Both the position numbers and the translations under genes were made by a program. A stretch of 64,000 nt of DNA, from contig BSBM01000261.1 in assembly GCA_027924585.1 (NCBI GenBank), positions 4,915,501 through 4,979,500 on the forward strand. The letters run 5' to 3'. Of this stretch, positions 34,915 through 45,893 are shown piece after piece (within the stretch, counting starts at the first letter, position 1; each line of letters begins with the position of its first letter). Under the pieces are notes generated by a model, which ran no database searches, had not been told where the DNA came from, and was given only the letters and a program-made list of their open reading frames with translations. Source of the DNA: Larix kaempferi (taxonomy: Eukaryota > Streptophyta > Pinopsida > Pinales > Pinaceae).

Positions 34915-35507
34915 TGTTGACACAGTTCTATCGACAGGGGTTCACTTCGCGCTATCGTCAACAAACATCTACCTAACACCCTTAAGCACCATCCCATAAA
35001 GGTTTTACCCTTTCCAGCAACACCTGCGAAGTGAGTGAGGTCTCACCCTAGATGATTAAGGGGGTTGCATGAACTAAGTTTCCGCAGTGGGGAAAGGACA
35101 TGCAACTACTTCAAGTATATCACAACAGAAACCATAGATTCACATTCGCATACATTCGTAATTCGCACAATAACCATGTATTCGCCATTTGCATATTCAA
35201 TACATAATGGGAATTCACATTAACAGGGTAATACTAGAGATCGCATCAATGAAATCTTACACAAAAGATAACAGAAATCATAATGCAGCATTCACCATTC
35301 GACATAGATAGAGATAAAAGAGAAGATCCGAACATCTTCATGCATTAATTCATCAAAAGCTGTGGTATATCCCTCGTCAAAACAGTTCAGAACATATTAT
35401 TGCGGATCCATACAAAACTGTGAAAATAGAGCAAAAACAAAATCGAACCGCATAATCAGAATGATTCTATGATTGGATCTCGGATAGGTTTCCCTTAGGA
35501 TTACATT
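34915..35507 (-). repeat. 3' LTR of Gypsy2, outer part
   Basis: Plus-strand TGTTGACACAGTTCTATC.. aligns closely with 55353-55945 (5' LTR). It stops at ACATT (35503-35507), where Gypsy3 was inserted, and resumes at 47385. Flanking GCGGG (34910-34914) pairs with ACGGG (56117-56121) as the Gypsy2 target duplication, one base changed. Confidence 0.92.
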
Positions 35508-37005
35508 TGTTGGGTCCTGGAATTGCCCCTTTTTTACCACACCCATTACCTCATTTTGCTATGTTTTTCCTTATTCCTATAAACCAGATATATGTCTTTC
35601 CTCAATATTGAGCATGAATCCTGATAGGTATGATTCATTATTCCCTACTTTATTAATGCCTAACATTGTTATGGTTATGAATTGTATCCTTTGATTTATG
35701 CTAACTTGTGTTGATTTTATTAAGACAAGATCAAAGCATTGAGAGACACAGGTGTAGCAGCCTGCTAAGGATATGGAAGGAAGTACGATTGGTGCCAGTT
35801 GTTACTCCATGATTCCGATTCCACACATTAATAGAAACAGTTCAATCATCTCTCCACGTGGTAACTCCAACAGACTTCACTGCAACAGAGCATCGTTGCA
35901 ACAGACATAGCACTTCCCGGCCAGTTAGTCCATTGATCCATTGACAGCCAGAGTAATGATGCCTTCACATCCAATGACTTCATTCAATTCTATTCACAGC
36001 TGTAACAGTTTTGTTGTGACTCAGTAGCCTAAAGATCAGATATCTTAATCGCTGCATGAATTTAGTGGATCGGGATTGTAGTTTGCACGTGTAAATATGG
36101 GAAGGATTTCAGAGCCTGGGGTTGGTTGATTATCACTTGTACGAGCTGTAACAGAGTACTGTGAATTACCATTTTAATATAAGGAGCATAATTCTTCATA
36201 TCCTTGTGTTTTAATTTGTGGTAGTTCATGGCATCTCTATTAGAAGGCCAGGGCTCGAGTTCTCACAGAGATTGCCGAGTTAAGTAGATAGATTAGTTTA
36301 TTTTATGTCGTGTGGTGTGGATTTATAGTAGATGCATTTTATTGAGAATATGCAAAAGTGGTAATTGATAATTGCATTCTCCTTTGCTACTTCATGATTG
36401 CATCTTGAATGTCTGCAACTACATGGTGTGACAATCGATTGTGTAGGTTAGTTCCTTTTTTACAAGTGTACTAGTTAGCTGTTACAGTCAAGCTCAGCTC
36501 AGATTCTTTTCAGTAATTTAACTTTCTTAGGATTTCCAACTTAGTCAAATTATGGTTCAAGTTTAATTCCAGTTCTTTGTTGTTGTTTATCTTTCGTAGA
36601 GATCATTAGATTAGACTTGTTATGATTGAGTTATAGTAGTTGATAATTGAATTAGACAGGTTGTGATTGGATACTGTAGTTTGATATATTTAGGATTTAA
36701 ATTCTTACAAAATTAAGTCTAGTCTATTTATTCTTAGATCAGTAATTGTTGGATTGGTATTTGTAGGAAGCTAAATGTACTTTGATTTCTTAGATGGATA
36801 AATTAGATTAGTTTTAGCCATGAGATGAGTTTGAATGAGCAGATAGGTAGGATAGTTTATCTCCATTTATTCAATCAGCTACTTGAAATCTTTATGCATA
36901 GATTTTGCTAATTACTTTTGAAATAAAATACCTACCTGGGTTGACAATTTATATTGAGCATCGTGTGTGTTAGTTGTAATTAATTACCATATAGGGTGAC
37001 CAACA
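35508..37005 (+). repeat. 5' LTR of Gypsy3
   Basis: 1498 bp, TGTTGGGTCCTGGAATT to GGTGACCAACA. It aligns along its whole length with 45894-47379; by eye I count about 20 differences in the first 330 bp, so this is not a recent insertion. The TATA position reads GTGTAAATATGGG (36086), changed from GTATAAATATGG in the 3' LTR. Target duplication ACATT flanks the element (35503-35507 and 47380-47384). Confidence 0.95.
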
Positions 37006-37008
37006 TTT

Positions 37009-37025
37009 TGGTGCCGTTGCCATGG
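37009..37025 (+). promoter_or_regulatory. Gypsy3 primer binding site, tRNA-Asp type
   Basis: TGGTGCCGTTGCCATGG lies three bases after the LTR. It resembles TGGCGCCGTTGCCGGGG, complementary to the 3' end of plant tRNA-Asp and used by Athila/Tat-type Gypsy elements, with three substitutions. Confidence 0.75.
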
Positions 37026-37096
37026 ATTGTAATTGATATACATAGATAGTAGTTGATTTATTGTTTTCACTTTAGTTTTGATTATTTGAATCATGC

Positions 37097-38170
37097 ATGA
37101 ATACAAGAAGAACAAATCGGGAACCCCCTCAAAATACTAACATTGCAGGTGGAAGAGGTCGTGGTCGTAATCAAGGTTTGGGAAGATAGACATATATCGA
37201 TGAAATAATTGCTAGAGTTGATTCTTCTACCAGACTACCACGAGCATCTTCAAGAAGAGGAAACTTTGTTCTCCCTAATCTTGACACTTCCACATCAACT
37301 GTGGAGAACACAACGGGACCTTCAACTTTCGTTCCAGAGAAGAAACCTCCTGAAGACAAGGGAAGTGTTGTGGGTGCACCGGATAGAGAGGAGATCTATC
37401 ATATTAAAGGGAGCAGAGTCACTAAAGAAGAGTGGTTGGAACATCGCTGAGAAGTAGAAGAGGAAAGAAGGCAAGAAGAAGAAAGGAGGAGAGTAGAAGA
37501 AGCAAAGGAAGAGGAAGAAAGAGCAAAGGAAGCATTGAAATTTTGGAGCAACATGAATAATGGACAACAAGAAGGAAATAATGAGCGCCACAATAACAAT
37601 GAGGAGGAGGTGGAAGATAATCAGCATGGTGACACTGTTGTCACACTCGAATTCCCTATCCTCCAAACACACGGGGTGGCTCCTATGAAGAATATTTCAC
37701 CCTCGGTTCTCCCGAATTTCCATGGTAAGTCTTCTGAAGATCTAGATGAATTCCTTTTTCAGTTCGACATCCTTTGTTGCAGTTACAATTACATCTCTAG
37801 TGCGTGGAAACTGAAATGATTTCCAGCCACCTTGAAAGGAAACGCTCTATGTTGGTTCATGAGTTTGGGTCCTGAGACCATTACTACTCGGGACCAGATG
37901 AAACAAACCTTCCTTTCCAAATTTCAAGAATAATGTAGAACCAGAGATAGGAAAGAAGAGTTGTTTCAAATGGTTCAGATGAAAGAAGAGAGCTTGGAAT
38001 ATTTTGTTGAAATATTGTTGTATAAATTACAGAGGTCTGGTCATACCAAGATTGGAAAAGATGTACTCAAGATTATCTTACTGCGGGGAATTATAGAAGA
38101 TTTCCTAGATATGTTGAATTTGTTAGGGCAAGGGGATATCTCCAAGGAACCCTTTGAGAATATTGTTTAA
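37097..38170 (+). pseudogene. gag: Gypsy3 gag capsid region
   Basis: One frame from ATG at 37097 (MNTRRTNREPPQNTN, then GGRGRGRNQGLGR) to a TAA at 38168, with stops at 37187, 37448, 37817 and 37931. A charged Glu/Arg-rich stretch (37450-37540) precedes the capsid domain: VLPNFHGKSSEDLDEFLFQF, ATLKGNALCWFMSL, RDQMKQTFLSKFQE, RKEELFQMVQMKEESLEYF. This is a Ty3/Gypsy retrotransposon gag domain with the Athila-like start. It would form the particle shell. Confidence 0.9.
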
Positions 38171-38359
38171 TTATGTCGAAGGTATTCAAGGGGATCCTCT
38201 AGAACGTGTCTAGAACCAACAATCGGGACAAGGAACGAGATCGAGATGTCTTCACTAGGACACAGAAGTCAGCTAGTGGAGGGGACACTTGAGCAAAAAT
38301 AGGAAACCTTCTAGAGAATTTTAAAACAGATATGATGAGCTCCATTTCCTTAGAGTTGG

Positions 38360-39182
38360 ATGTATTTAGAGAAAAACAGAGGTAAGCAGTAGAAGATCTG
38401 ACACTTGGTGTATTCTGTTCCAAATGCAGAAAGAAGCACCCATTGAAAGAATCTCTGCTTGACAATGTGGAGGTATGTTGGATATGTGAATTGGATCATG
38501 ATACCAAGGAATGTCCTTCATTACCCAAAGTCAAAGCAGTCTTGCAGGAATCTACCTCACATGTGGAACAAGCTTATTTGATTGCTCAGAAGAAGCCTTG
38601 GAAGCCTCGAAATCAAGGTATGAACTCAGATCCATCACATTTTTGGAATAATATGAATGGTATGAATAATATGAATACACAATTCCCTTCACATTATTCT
38701 AACAACCAATGGAATCCATATCAAACTTCAATGCAAAATCCTAACCCCTAGACGCCATGGGCACAACAATCAAACCAACAATCTACCTGGTCTCCCAATT
38801 GGAGAAATTCCTACCTAGGAAACAATTTTCCTCATCACCAAACTCCTTACCAACAGTATCCTCCTCAATAGTACCCTCACCAATAGTATCATCATCCACA
38901 ACTGCAACTCCCAAACAATGTCGCACCTATGAATGCACCACTACGACCACAACTTCCTACACAACCTAACACCAACCCGAATAATAAAGTAGTTCATCAA
39001 TTTGAGAGGGCCAACATGCCTGCTTATTCTATTTCCCAATTTCCCTGCAATGACATACATTTACGATCAGGGAGAGTAGTGGAACCTATCATCATTGAGG
39101 ATGTTCCATCCTCAGTGACTGAAGCTAGAGTGAATTTAAGGGACATAGTGAAGGAAGAAATCCAAAAAACTTTTGGAAGCTA
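38360..39182 (+). pseudogene. Gypsy3 gag zinc-finger and linker region
   Basis: A frameshift from the capsid. FCSKCRKKHPLKES (one Cys changed to Ser) and VCWICELDHDTKECPSLP form the variant zinc-finger pair of Athila-like gags. A long Asn/Gln/Pro-rich linker follows (38590-38960), then NDIHLRSGRVVEP (about 39050), which normally stands just before the protease. About 25 residues later the frame joins RT, so the protease domain is deleted. Confidence 0.82.
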
Positions 39183-39930
39183 GATTTATATACCCAATTT
39201 CAGATAGCGAGTGGGTTTCTCCACTCGTCATCGTACCAAAAAATAATGGGAAATGGAGAGTATGCATAGATTAAAGAGAATTGAATATGGTAACGCAGAA
39301 AGACCACTTTCCCCTACCTTTTATTGATCAGGTCCTTGATACCTTTTCTAGGAAGAAGTATTTTTCCTTTCTGGATGGATTCAGTGGTTATAACTAGATC
39401 CAGATTGCTTTAGAAGACCAAGATAAAATACCTTCACCTGTCCCTGGGGCACCTTTGCATACAGGGTACTTCCTTTTGGGTTGTGTAACGCACCTGCCAC
39501 ATTTCAGAGAGCTATGATTGGGATCTTGTCTGAGATGGTAAATGAATCCATGGAAATTTTTATGGATGACTTCACTCCATACGGTAGTAGTTTCGAAGAA
39601 GCATTGAAAAATTTAGAAAAGGTTTTGGAACATTGTGAACAAATCCAGTTATCTTTAAGCACTGAAAAGTCCCATATGATGATGAGTGAGGACATAGTTC
39701 TAGGGAACTTCATCTCTGCTGATGATATCCAGGTAGACCCATCCAAAATTAATGATAATTGAAAATATACCAACTCCTGGAACACAAAAAGATGTACATA
39801 GCTTCTTAGGGCATGCTGGTTATTACAAAAGATTTATAGAAATTTTTTCCAAACTAGCTTCTCCTTTATTCACTTTGCTGATGAAGGATGTATAGTTTGA
39901 TTGGAATGATGCATGCCAAACAACGTTCAC
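39183..39930 (+). pseudogene. Gypsy3 reverse transcriptase
   Basis: RT of the Ty3/Gypsy type. It begins IYPISDSEWVSPLVIVPKNN, then WRVCID.REL (stop), HFPLPFIDQVLD, FSFLDGFSGYN.IQI (stop TAG 39395), a frameshift over the TxPWGTFAYRxxPFG box, CNAPATFQRAM and the catalytic FMDD (39559-39570). The thumb reads GHAGYYKRFIE (about 39815). Catalytic Asps are kept, but stops and frameshifts inactivate it. Confidence 0.92.
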
Positions 39931-40513
39931 TGAACTTAAGAAAAGGCTATCTACAACACCTATCCTACGAGGGCCCAATTGGGCTCTGCCTTTTCATATC
40001 TCTTCAGATGCTTCAGATACTGCCATTGGAGCAGTATTAGGACAGTAGGAAGGTCACGCTCCATATGCAATTTATTACATTAGTAAGAACTTGGCCCCTG
40101 CTGAACTGAACTACATTGTTATAGAGAAAGATTTCCTTTCCTTTTTCTATGCCATCAATAAATTTAGACACTACATTACTGGATATTCCACTTTTGTGCA
40201 CACTGATCATTCAGCCATCAAATACTTAATGAATAAACCGATCACTAATGCTAGAGTAACTAGATGGTTGTTACTCTTACAAGAATTTGACATTACAATT
40301 ATTGATAGACCAGGGAAGGAAAATGTTGTTGCTGACTTTTTATCTCAACTTACTAACAATGATGACAGTTTACCAGTCGAAGATTCCTTCCATGAAGAAC
40401 ATTTGTTTGTAGTTTCAGTTCATTCCCCATGGTACACAAATGTTGCTAACTATTTGGCTATAGGAAAGCTCCTAGCACACCTATCTAAGAGAGAAAAAAG
40501 AAATATTATATAG
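39931..40513 (+). pseudogene. Gypsy3 RNase H
   Basis: Shows TTPILRGPNWALPFHISSDA, SDTAIGAVLGQ, YAIYYISKNLAPAELNY, EKDFLSFFYAINKFRHYITG, HTDHSAIKYLMNKP, RWLLLLQEFDITIIDRPGKE and NVVADFLSQL. All four expected acidic residues (SSDASD, EKDFL, HTDHSA, VVADFLS) can be seen. One in-frame stop lies near 40048 and another at 40511 before the integrase. Confidence 0.92.
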
Positions 40514-41540
40514 CGGAGTGCTAGATATTGCTGGATAGATGGGCATCTTTTCTACACTGGTCCTGATTTGGAAATCAGAAGATGTGTAAGGGAGGATGAA
40601 ATTTACAATATCTTGAAATATTTCCATGATGAGCCTTGTGAGGGACATTTTTCTGACAAAAGGACGGGTCATAAGGTATTGAGGATGGGTTATTTTTGGT
40701 TTACATTGTTTAAGGATGCAAAAAAATATGTTCAGGCTTGTGACAACTACCAGAGGATGGGCCAACTGAATAGATTAGATGAAATTCCTCTTCAGCCACA
40801 GCTTGTGGTTGAACCTTTTCATAGATGGGCTCTGGATTTTGTAGGGCCTATCAACCCTCCCTTGAAGCAGAAAGTTTATATCCTGGTTTGCACAGATTAC
40901 ATGACCAGATGGGTGGAGGCTGTAGCTTTGGTCAAGGGTAATGATCAAGTTGTAATGGATTTATTATATGAAGATATCTTCACTTGTTTTGGAGTACCCA
41001 AGGATATCGTTACAGATAGAGGACCACAATTTTTGTCTCATAAATTAGAAGCCCTATTGCAGAAATATCACATTCAGCACAAGATAGCCTTACCATATCA
41101 TCCACAAGCCAATGGTCAAGTGGAAAGCACTAACAAGGTAATTGAGGCTATTCTGACAAAAATGGTGAAGAGTCACCATAAGGATTGGGTTGAAATACTT
41201 CCAGAAGCATTATGGGCATACCGTACCACATGGCGCAACATTAAAAGTTTCTCCCCATATGAATTGGTGTACGGTAAGAATGTTGTCTTTCCCATTGAAT
41301 TTGAAATTAAAACTTTAAAGACAGTCATATAAGCAAACCTGGATTTGACAAAAGAATAGAGGAATCAATTAAATGAACTTGACAAGAAGCGCACAGCTGC
41401 TGTGCATCAGATAGTGTTAATTCAATAGTAGCGTTCTAAGTGGTATGACAGATTCCTCAAGAAGAAAGTCTTATGTGAAGGAGACCGGGCTTTACTGTAT
41501 GATTCACGATTTAAGAGGGATTTCAAAGGAAAACTACGTA
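40514..41540 (+). pseudogene. Gypsy3 integrase
   Basis: Open for more than 250 codons (40568-41332). In the zinc region, HDEPCEGHFSDKRTGHK is kept, but the CxxC reads CDNYQ, so one Cys is lost. The catalytic core has WALDFVGPI (Asp 40835), VTDRGPQFL (Asp 41015) and GQVESTNKVIE (Glu 41123), spacing D-59-D-35-E. WAYRTTWRN and PYELVYGK follow. Past the stop at 41330 the C-terminal part (WYDRFLKKKVLCEGDRALLY) runs to about 41540, then dissolves into repeats with no WLGPY motif. Confidence 0.93.
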
Positions 41541-41544
41541 CAAC

Positions 41545-41850
41545 TATTTCGCAGCTACGACTCCGCCAAATTTTTCCTATTTTCGCAGCTGTTACTCCGC
41601 TATATTTGTCCTATATCCAGCTTCGACTCTGCTATACTTGACCTCTTTTTCCTATTTTCGTAGTTGTTACTCTTGTATATTTGTCCTATACTTAGCTGTG
41701 ACTCCGCTGGACCTGGCTTATTTTTCGGCTTTCCCAGCCATAATTCCGTCAAATTCCTCTTATTTATCAGCTGCAACTCCACAAGATTGTCCAATTTTTG
41801 AACAAATATCGCAGCTAATGATTCAACTAGAGTCCAATTTAGCACTTATT
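41545..41850. repeat. Degenerate ~35-45-bp repeats after Gypsy3 integrase
   Basis: Seven or eight imperfect units, each with GCAGCT(G/A)..ACTCCGC..(A)T(A)TTTG(T)CCTAT; for example near 41550, 41587, 41620, 41662, 41693 and 41770. They replace the integrase C-terminus. Confidence 0.65.
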
Positions 41851-42402
41851 TCACAGCTCTAATACTAGTCCACCAAGAACGAAAAACTATTGGACTTCCA
41901 TGGGTGTTTGTCAGCATGGATGTATTTTCCAGCTCGGTTGGTGGTTTCCAACTCATCACAACACATGCACAATTATGTTTTTATTAATGGATGTGATGAC
42001 GAAGTCGGATCATGGTGGAAAGTTACGGCTTGGCTCATATTGCAAAGGTATGAATTTTGACCATATACATGATTAGGCATAAGAATTAATGTGGCAATGA
42101 TGATTATGTTTTGTCTTTTGTCCTCGTCAGCAACTCGTACCCACTTAACCATCAAGGGACCTGTCATAATTAACACTCGTATCTATTACATGACCGTCAC
42201 CTTTACCCAATCCGTACCAAATTTGCCAATTATTCCATTTTCCATAACTGTATCACCTTTCCGTGGGTTGATAACTGTTCCATCTTTCCTGAAATACCCA
42301 ATTTCGAACTTCGGTTGTTTGATGAATGTTCGTATGATGCAACTTCCATGTCTGAATTGGTGATTTATGCATTTTCCATCAGAATTACGAAGGTAAGGTG
42401 AC
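41851..42402 (+). other. Spacer between Gypsy3 integrase and 3' ORF
   Basis: No coding signal. Contains a splice-donor-like GAAGGTAAGGTGAC at 42389, just before the ATG of the 3' ORF. Confidence 0.35.
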
Positions 42403-45400
42403 ATGGGTAATCCAGTAAGGCATGAACCTGAGAACACAAAGGCCCTGCGTGATAATGCAGAGGTTTTCACCATCTTTGAAGCAGCCGGGTGAATTGTATA
42501 TTTTTAACATTTAAATGGTTTTCACACAGAGACAGCATTACAGTTCGCTCTTAACCTGACTGATACTCATTCTTAGGTCCGGAGATTGCTCATAGATGTC
42601 ACAGAAGCAATTGTGGCGGAAGTTACTAGTTTGCCTCAAATTGGGAGGAGATGTTTTGGACGAAAGGCACAGAATGCGACTGCAGTGAGGAGTTTTCTTG
42701 TAGTTGGTGAGAATGTTCGTCCAAGAGGCCATGGAATAGCGCTGGAATCATTACCTCGATCCTGGGATCAAGTTGCAATTTTCCTAAGGAAATACATCTT
42801 CTATGAAGGCAGGTACATGATTGTCTATCTCTATGAATTTCCCTTATTATCCCATCTACGCCATGGTAATTTAGTGAACATGTCGTTTTATCTTTTCAAA
42901 GCCATACATCACATGGATGGTTATGTGAGAACAGCTCGGCATCAAGTTTCATCCATCACCAATCATGGCTTAATTAAATTTTTAATCTTAAGGTCACTAG
43001 CACAACAAAACTAGACTTGGGAACAATTTCTTGTTGGGGCCGGGATAATTCAAGAACCTACATTAGAGGTAGGAGGTGTCGTAGTAGAGGAAGAGGACCG
43101 GATTTCCTCAGATTCAGCTAGGGGGAGGAATGGTGTATTAGAAGACCAATTGGAGGATGAAGAGGAGGCATATATGGGGGAAGCTGTGACAACAACAATC
43201 CCTATTGCATAAGGAGACACGATGGAAACTGTGGAAGGTGAGGCTGTGGTATTAGAAGTTGCAGCAACAGCAAACCCTATAGAAGAGGCAACAAACGCGA
43301 TAGAAAATGCAGTTAGGGTGGAAGCTGAAGCAATATAGATGGCATCATTAGCAGCTGCAACAAAGGAAGTTGAAATTGGAGCAGCTATAGAAGCTGCGAC
43401 AGTGGACGTTGTAGCTGCGGAAGTTGCAATGGAAGAGGAAGAACATCAAATAGAGGTAACGGAAGGAGGAGACATGGAGTTTCTGGATGTTGAATCCTCC
43501 CTCAAAATAAGGGGAACTATGATCCAAGAGGAGGAATTCATCCCTATTGCTAAAAATATAGAGACCCATGTGTCACAGAAAAAAAGGGCCAGACATCCAC
43601 TCTGGCGAAAAAGAGAAGAACCAGAGCTGTTACTGCAGCAGAAGCAGTACGCAGTGAGGGGAAACCATCTGGGGCAGTAAAGAAAAGAAGAACCAACATG
43701 TGAAATCGGGGCAAACATTGAAATTCCCACAGCAGAAGCAGCATGTGCAATTGGGGCAGCTATTGAAATTCCCATTTTAAACCCCAAATCACCTGTTGTT
43801 ACACAAGAACCTTCTGCAGAAGAACCCCAAATTGAAAATCTTCTTCTTAAGAATAAGTTGCTAAAAGAAGAGGTGCAAATGCTTCGGGGTGAACTGGAGA
43901 AATGGAAAGAAGCATGTAAGAAGCAGGCAGAAAAGAGTTTGAACACGCTAGTGGAGGCTGCAGAACAGCTGGAGAATTCATCTACTGTTTTGGGGAATGA
44001 AGGATTTGAGGAAGTGGTATGCCCAGAATGTGGGGATATATTTAAATTGGCAGGGCATAAGGTCACAGTGCTGGACTTAGCAACACAAAAATCTGTAGAA
44101 GCAAGACAATAAATGGAGGAAGTTCCTACAGTGGACCCAATGGAAGGAAATGAGCCAGATATAGACATAATCCCTGACCTGGAGCAAGGAGAAGATGAAG
44201 AGATGCAATCCCAGCCATCGAGTGATACTGAATTATTCCAGGGCCAGTCTCATTTTTCAGAAGACATTGAAGTCACCCAAGAGAAACATCAGCAACCTAA
44301 AAGCACTGAAGTCATTTCAGAACAGGAGGCCGTTATACAAGAACCAACACTCCAAGAGATTGTTACTGAAGTAGCAACTCAAACAATAGGCATCTCGAGC
44401 AATTTTCAGAATTTGGATGTTGTTAGACAAGAACCAACATCTTCAAAATTATTTGTCGAGGCTACAACTCAAATAGAGGAGAATGAGATTGGAACATAGG
44501 AAGAAGGTGTTGTTACACAAGAACCAGTACCTTTCGACTTGGTTATGAATGATGCAACCACACAAGTGGAAGCTACTATGACTGATGAAGAAGAAGTTGC
44601 CAATCTGTTGACTCAAGACAATCCTGCTGAGACAAGGGATCATATGGTCCCAAGTCAATTTTTGACAATGATGGTTGAAGCAGAAGAGGTGAAAGCTCAG
44701 GAAATTATTTATTTATACTCTGATGATGAGAAAGATGTGGAGGATAGAAGGATTCAATGTTTGGAGAAAAATCTTTCTTTGTTACAACTTGGGCTGGCTA
44801 AATGGAAAAATCATATTGATCAGTGCCAAGAAGGGATGGTTCCTCTCTATGAACATAGAAAGACTATCAGGGAAATGAGAGAGAAATGGGTTGAGGAATT
44901 GTTTTTCCAGAGATCCCAGTGGGACAGGGTTCAGAAAGAATTGGAAGAATTGAATAAATTCAAGTCCATGCAACAAGAAATGGATTAGATGTATATTTTT
45001 TCTCAGGAATTGTTGAGTTGTAGGGATACATCCCCTTCTTACCCTGTATTTCTTTATGAACAGACAAATTTATTTAAGTTGAAAGCATTGAAAGAAGGAA
45101 GACCATGTAAGCTATCACTGCCCCCCAGTTCTTAGAAACTTTCATTGAAAGTGATTTTGGGGATAAAAATTTGTCGTGTGAATTATATTTGCACGACAGA
45201 GCAAGCTATACTGATTTCCATTCTAGTCCTGTGCCCTATTTGGGGGATGTTCAGCTGAGAGCATTCGCTTCTTTTATCACCAATCACATGCAATGGTGGG
45301 ATGCTTCTCAGACCATCAATAAGAAAGAGGATAATTCTACTCTTTGGATCATAAATGAGCCTTGACTTCCCATATGTCTCATTGCAAAGCATGCAAGGTC

Positions 45401-45890
45401 TCTCAAATCTCCTAAAATGACTCAGCACTTGATGGATCTACAGAGGACAGTCATTACTAACCATGTCCATACAATTTCCAAATAGCAGCAGTATTCCCTA
45501 GAAGGTAGTAAGCACAGGTGGTAGGCTTCTTCCCCAGCTTTAAAGGAAAAGGATCCATATTGTTTCGAGAACTTTAAACAGGCCCTTCTTAGGGTGCCCG
45601 AGTATGTGAAATGCATGGAAACATGTGGGCCATTGTGGCTGGGACTAGATTTATATTTCCTCTCATATGGTTACCTGTGAGCCCATATAGAAGTAGATAT
45701 GTCTTGACTAAGAAAGAGGAGTGACAGTGTTGGAAAAAATGGATTGCCTGTAATGGATTTGGAAATCCGGGAGAAGCACCTGAACTTGCCTTCAACATCA
45801 CCGATTTCCACAGACAAAGTATGGATCCATATTCAGATTCAGATTAGTGGGAGTTGTTGCATGAGGACATGCAATCAAACAGTTGGGGGG
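42403..45890 (+). pseudogene. Gypsy3 3' ORF (class I), globular plus coiled coil
   Basis: From ATG at 42403 one frame runs to 44988, then a second frame to the 3' LTR edge; about 1160 codons with stops at 42490, 42505, 42574, 43012 and later. The helical N-domain reads TKALRDNAEVFTIFEAAG, LNGFHTETALQFALNLTD, LIDVTEAIVAEVTSLPQIG, LPRSWDQVAIFLRKYIFYEG, LLSHLRHGNLVNMSFYLF and NHGLIKFLIL (42990). An Ala/Glu-rich stretch (43050-43480), leucine heptads (43840-43960), a CPECG motif (44020) and a second coiled coil (44750-44985) follow. No membrane segment. Related repeat-encoded plant proteins are recalled; role unknown. A homologous fragment lies at 61950-62960. Confidence 0.8.
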
Positions 45891-45893
45891 AGA
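45881..45893 (+). promoter_or_regulatory. Gypsy3 polypurine tract
   Basis: AGTTGGGGGGAGA directly before the LTR start TGTTGGG. Typical plus-strand primer. Confidence 0.85.

Noticed and set aside
42489-42576. GT..AG intron in the Gypsy3 3' ORF
   Set aside because: Removing 88 bp would shift the frame, and the unspliced sequence reads through with conserved residues (HLNGFHTETALQFALN) once the three stops are taken as mutations.
43446-44168. 240-codon minus-strand Ser-rich ORF
   Set aside because: Shadow of the Ala/Glu-rich part of the Gypsy3 3' ORF, whose own frame has conserved motifs.
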